A stretch of DNA of 64,000 bases from Micromonospora citrea (GTDB lineage Bacteria; Actinomycetota; Actinomycetes; Mycobacteriales; Micromonosporaceae). Below the pieces are notes generated by a model, which did no database searches, was not told the DNA's origin, and worked only from the letters and a program-made list of their open reading frames with translations. Positions 63,584 to 64,000 of the stretch are shown here, one piece after another. Position numbers and translations under genes: made by a program. How positions within the stretch are numbered: position 1 is the stretch's first letter; each line of letters starts with the position of its first letter. The stretch is from assembly GCF_900090315.1 (NCBI RefSeq), contig NZ_FMHZ01000002.1, forward strand, positions 2,644,501 through 2,708,500, in the 5' to 3' direction.

Positions 63584-64000
63584 GTGAGCGATGCCGGAAT
63601 CGTGGCGCAGGAGCGGGCGCTGGCCCTCAACGGCGTCGGGCGACACGCCGAGGCGGCGCAGGTGCTGCGCGACGCGCTGGCCGAGCAGCCCGACCACGTC
63701 GGGTTGCTGGTCGCGCTGGCCCGCTGCCACCGGTCGATGGGCCAACTGGCGTCGGCCATGCGCCTGGTCGACCAGGCCCTCGGCGTCGCCCGCGCCCAGG
63801 AGCACCTGCTCGCCGAGAAGGCCCGGATCCTGCTGGCAGCCGGGCAGGCCGGATACGCGGCGGCCGCCGCCCAGCGCGCCCTGGCGCTCGCGCCGCAGTC
63901 GTGGGAGGCCCACGCGCTCTTCGCCGAGGCGCTGCTGACCATGGGCAACCCCACCCGCGTCGTGGTCGCCCGCCGGCACGCCGACACCGCACGGCAGATC
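63584..64000 (+). CDS. TPR-repeat protein (cut by the window end)
   Basis: The first 139 residues of a protein that continues past base 64000. GGGGAGGGAG precedes the GTG at 63584. Three or four tetratricopeptide repeats of 34 residues are visible, each with the usual A-x-x-x-L-A and G-x-x-x-A pattern ([59 protein letters not shown]). Such domains hold protein-protein contacts. The full length and any membrane segment lie outside the window. Confidence 0.75.
   Translation, partial: MSDAGIVAQERALALNGVGRHAEAAQVLRDALAEQPDHVGLLVALARCHRSMGQLASAMRLVDQALGVARAQEHLLAEKARILLAAGQAGYAAAAAQRALALAPQSWEAHALFAEALLTMGNPTRVVVARRHADTARQI

Overview
The window is very GC-rich, tightly packed actinobacterial chromosome, and its gene content suggests Micromonospora or a close relative in the Micromonosporaceae. 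Support comes from the deoD/pmmB-upp-deoC-add-deoA-cdd salvage neighbourhood (order also known from mycobacteria), a cvnA-D 'conservon', cydABDC, many GTG starts and many apparently leaderless genes with a TAnnnT box 6-9 bases before the start codon. I see no rRNA, tRNA, insertion sequence, prophage or CRISPR array. Both ends cut through genes: a phosphosugar mutase on the left and a TPR protein on the right.

Layout. 1-7.2 kb: end of pmmB, a GPP34 protein, an ECF sigma factor with a membrane partner, upp, then deoC with an aldehyde dehydrogenase and a truncated, active-site-less ALDH partner. 7.2-8.0 kb: a gene-free stretch with a 21-23 bp minisatellite and a paired quasi-palindrome. 8.0-15.2 kb: a BlaI-type repressor and M56 protease followed by cydABDC. 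15.3-16.5 kb: a membrane protein convergent with a PadR regulator. 16.6-26.5 kb: an unusual signalling locus made of an acidic protein, a large protein whose N-terminus looks like a degenerate IS110-type transposase and whose C-terminus matches the tail of the nearby histidine kinase, a lone substrate-binding lipoprotein, and the convergent cvnA-B-C-D operon. 26.7-29.8 kb: uridine kinase, adenosine deaminase, a YczE-like membrane protein divergent from a MarR regulator. 29.9-34.8 kb: an MMPL transporter, two-component system and RlmA-type rRNA methyltransferase in one tight operon. 34.9-43.4 kb: a nucleoside uptake and catabolism operon on the minus strand (BMP lipoprotein, ABC ATPase, two permeases, extended cytidine deaminase, thymidine phosphorylase, DUF4272 protein). 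43.6-45.8 kb: small membrane protein, a membrane protein under a divergent TetR. 46-54.9 kb: maltose/maltodextrin uptake (malEFG), two GH13 enzymes and a LacI regulator with shared CTTGC boxes. 55.1-63.3 kb: VOC, small conserved protein, SRPBCC, GntR, YihY, 2H phosphoesterase, trpS, CorC-like protein, galE-galK. 63.6 kb to end: TPR protein.

How it works together. Nucleosides enter through the BMP-type ABC transporter; Cdd, Add, DeoA, Udk and Upp interconvert or salvage them; pentose phosphates pass through a mutase and DeoC to acetaldehyde and glyceraldehyde-3-phosphate, and the ALDH pair next to deoC could oxidise the aldehyde. Maltodextrins enter via malEFG and are cut by the flanking GH13 enzymes under LacI control. 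The cyd genes provide a high-affinity terminal oxidase that may be governed by the upstream BlaI/M56 pair. The most unusual region is the conservon locus at 16.6-26.5 kb.
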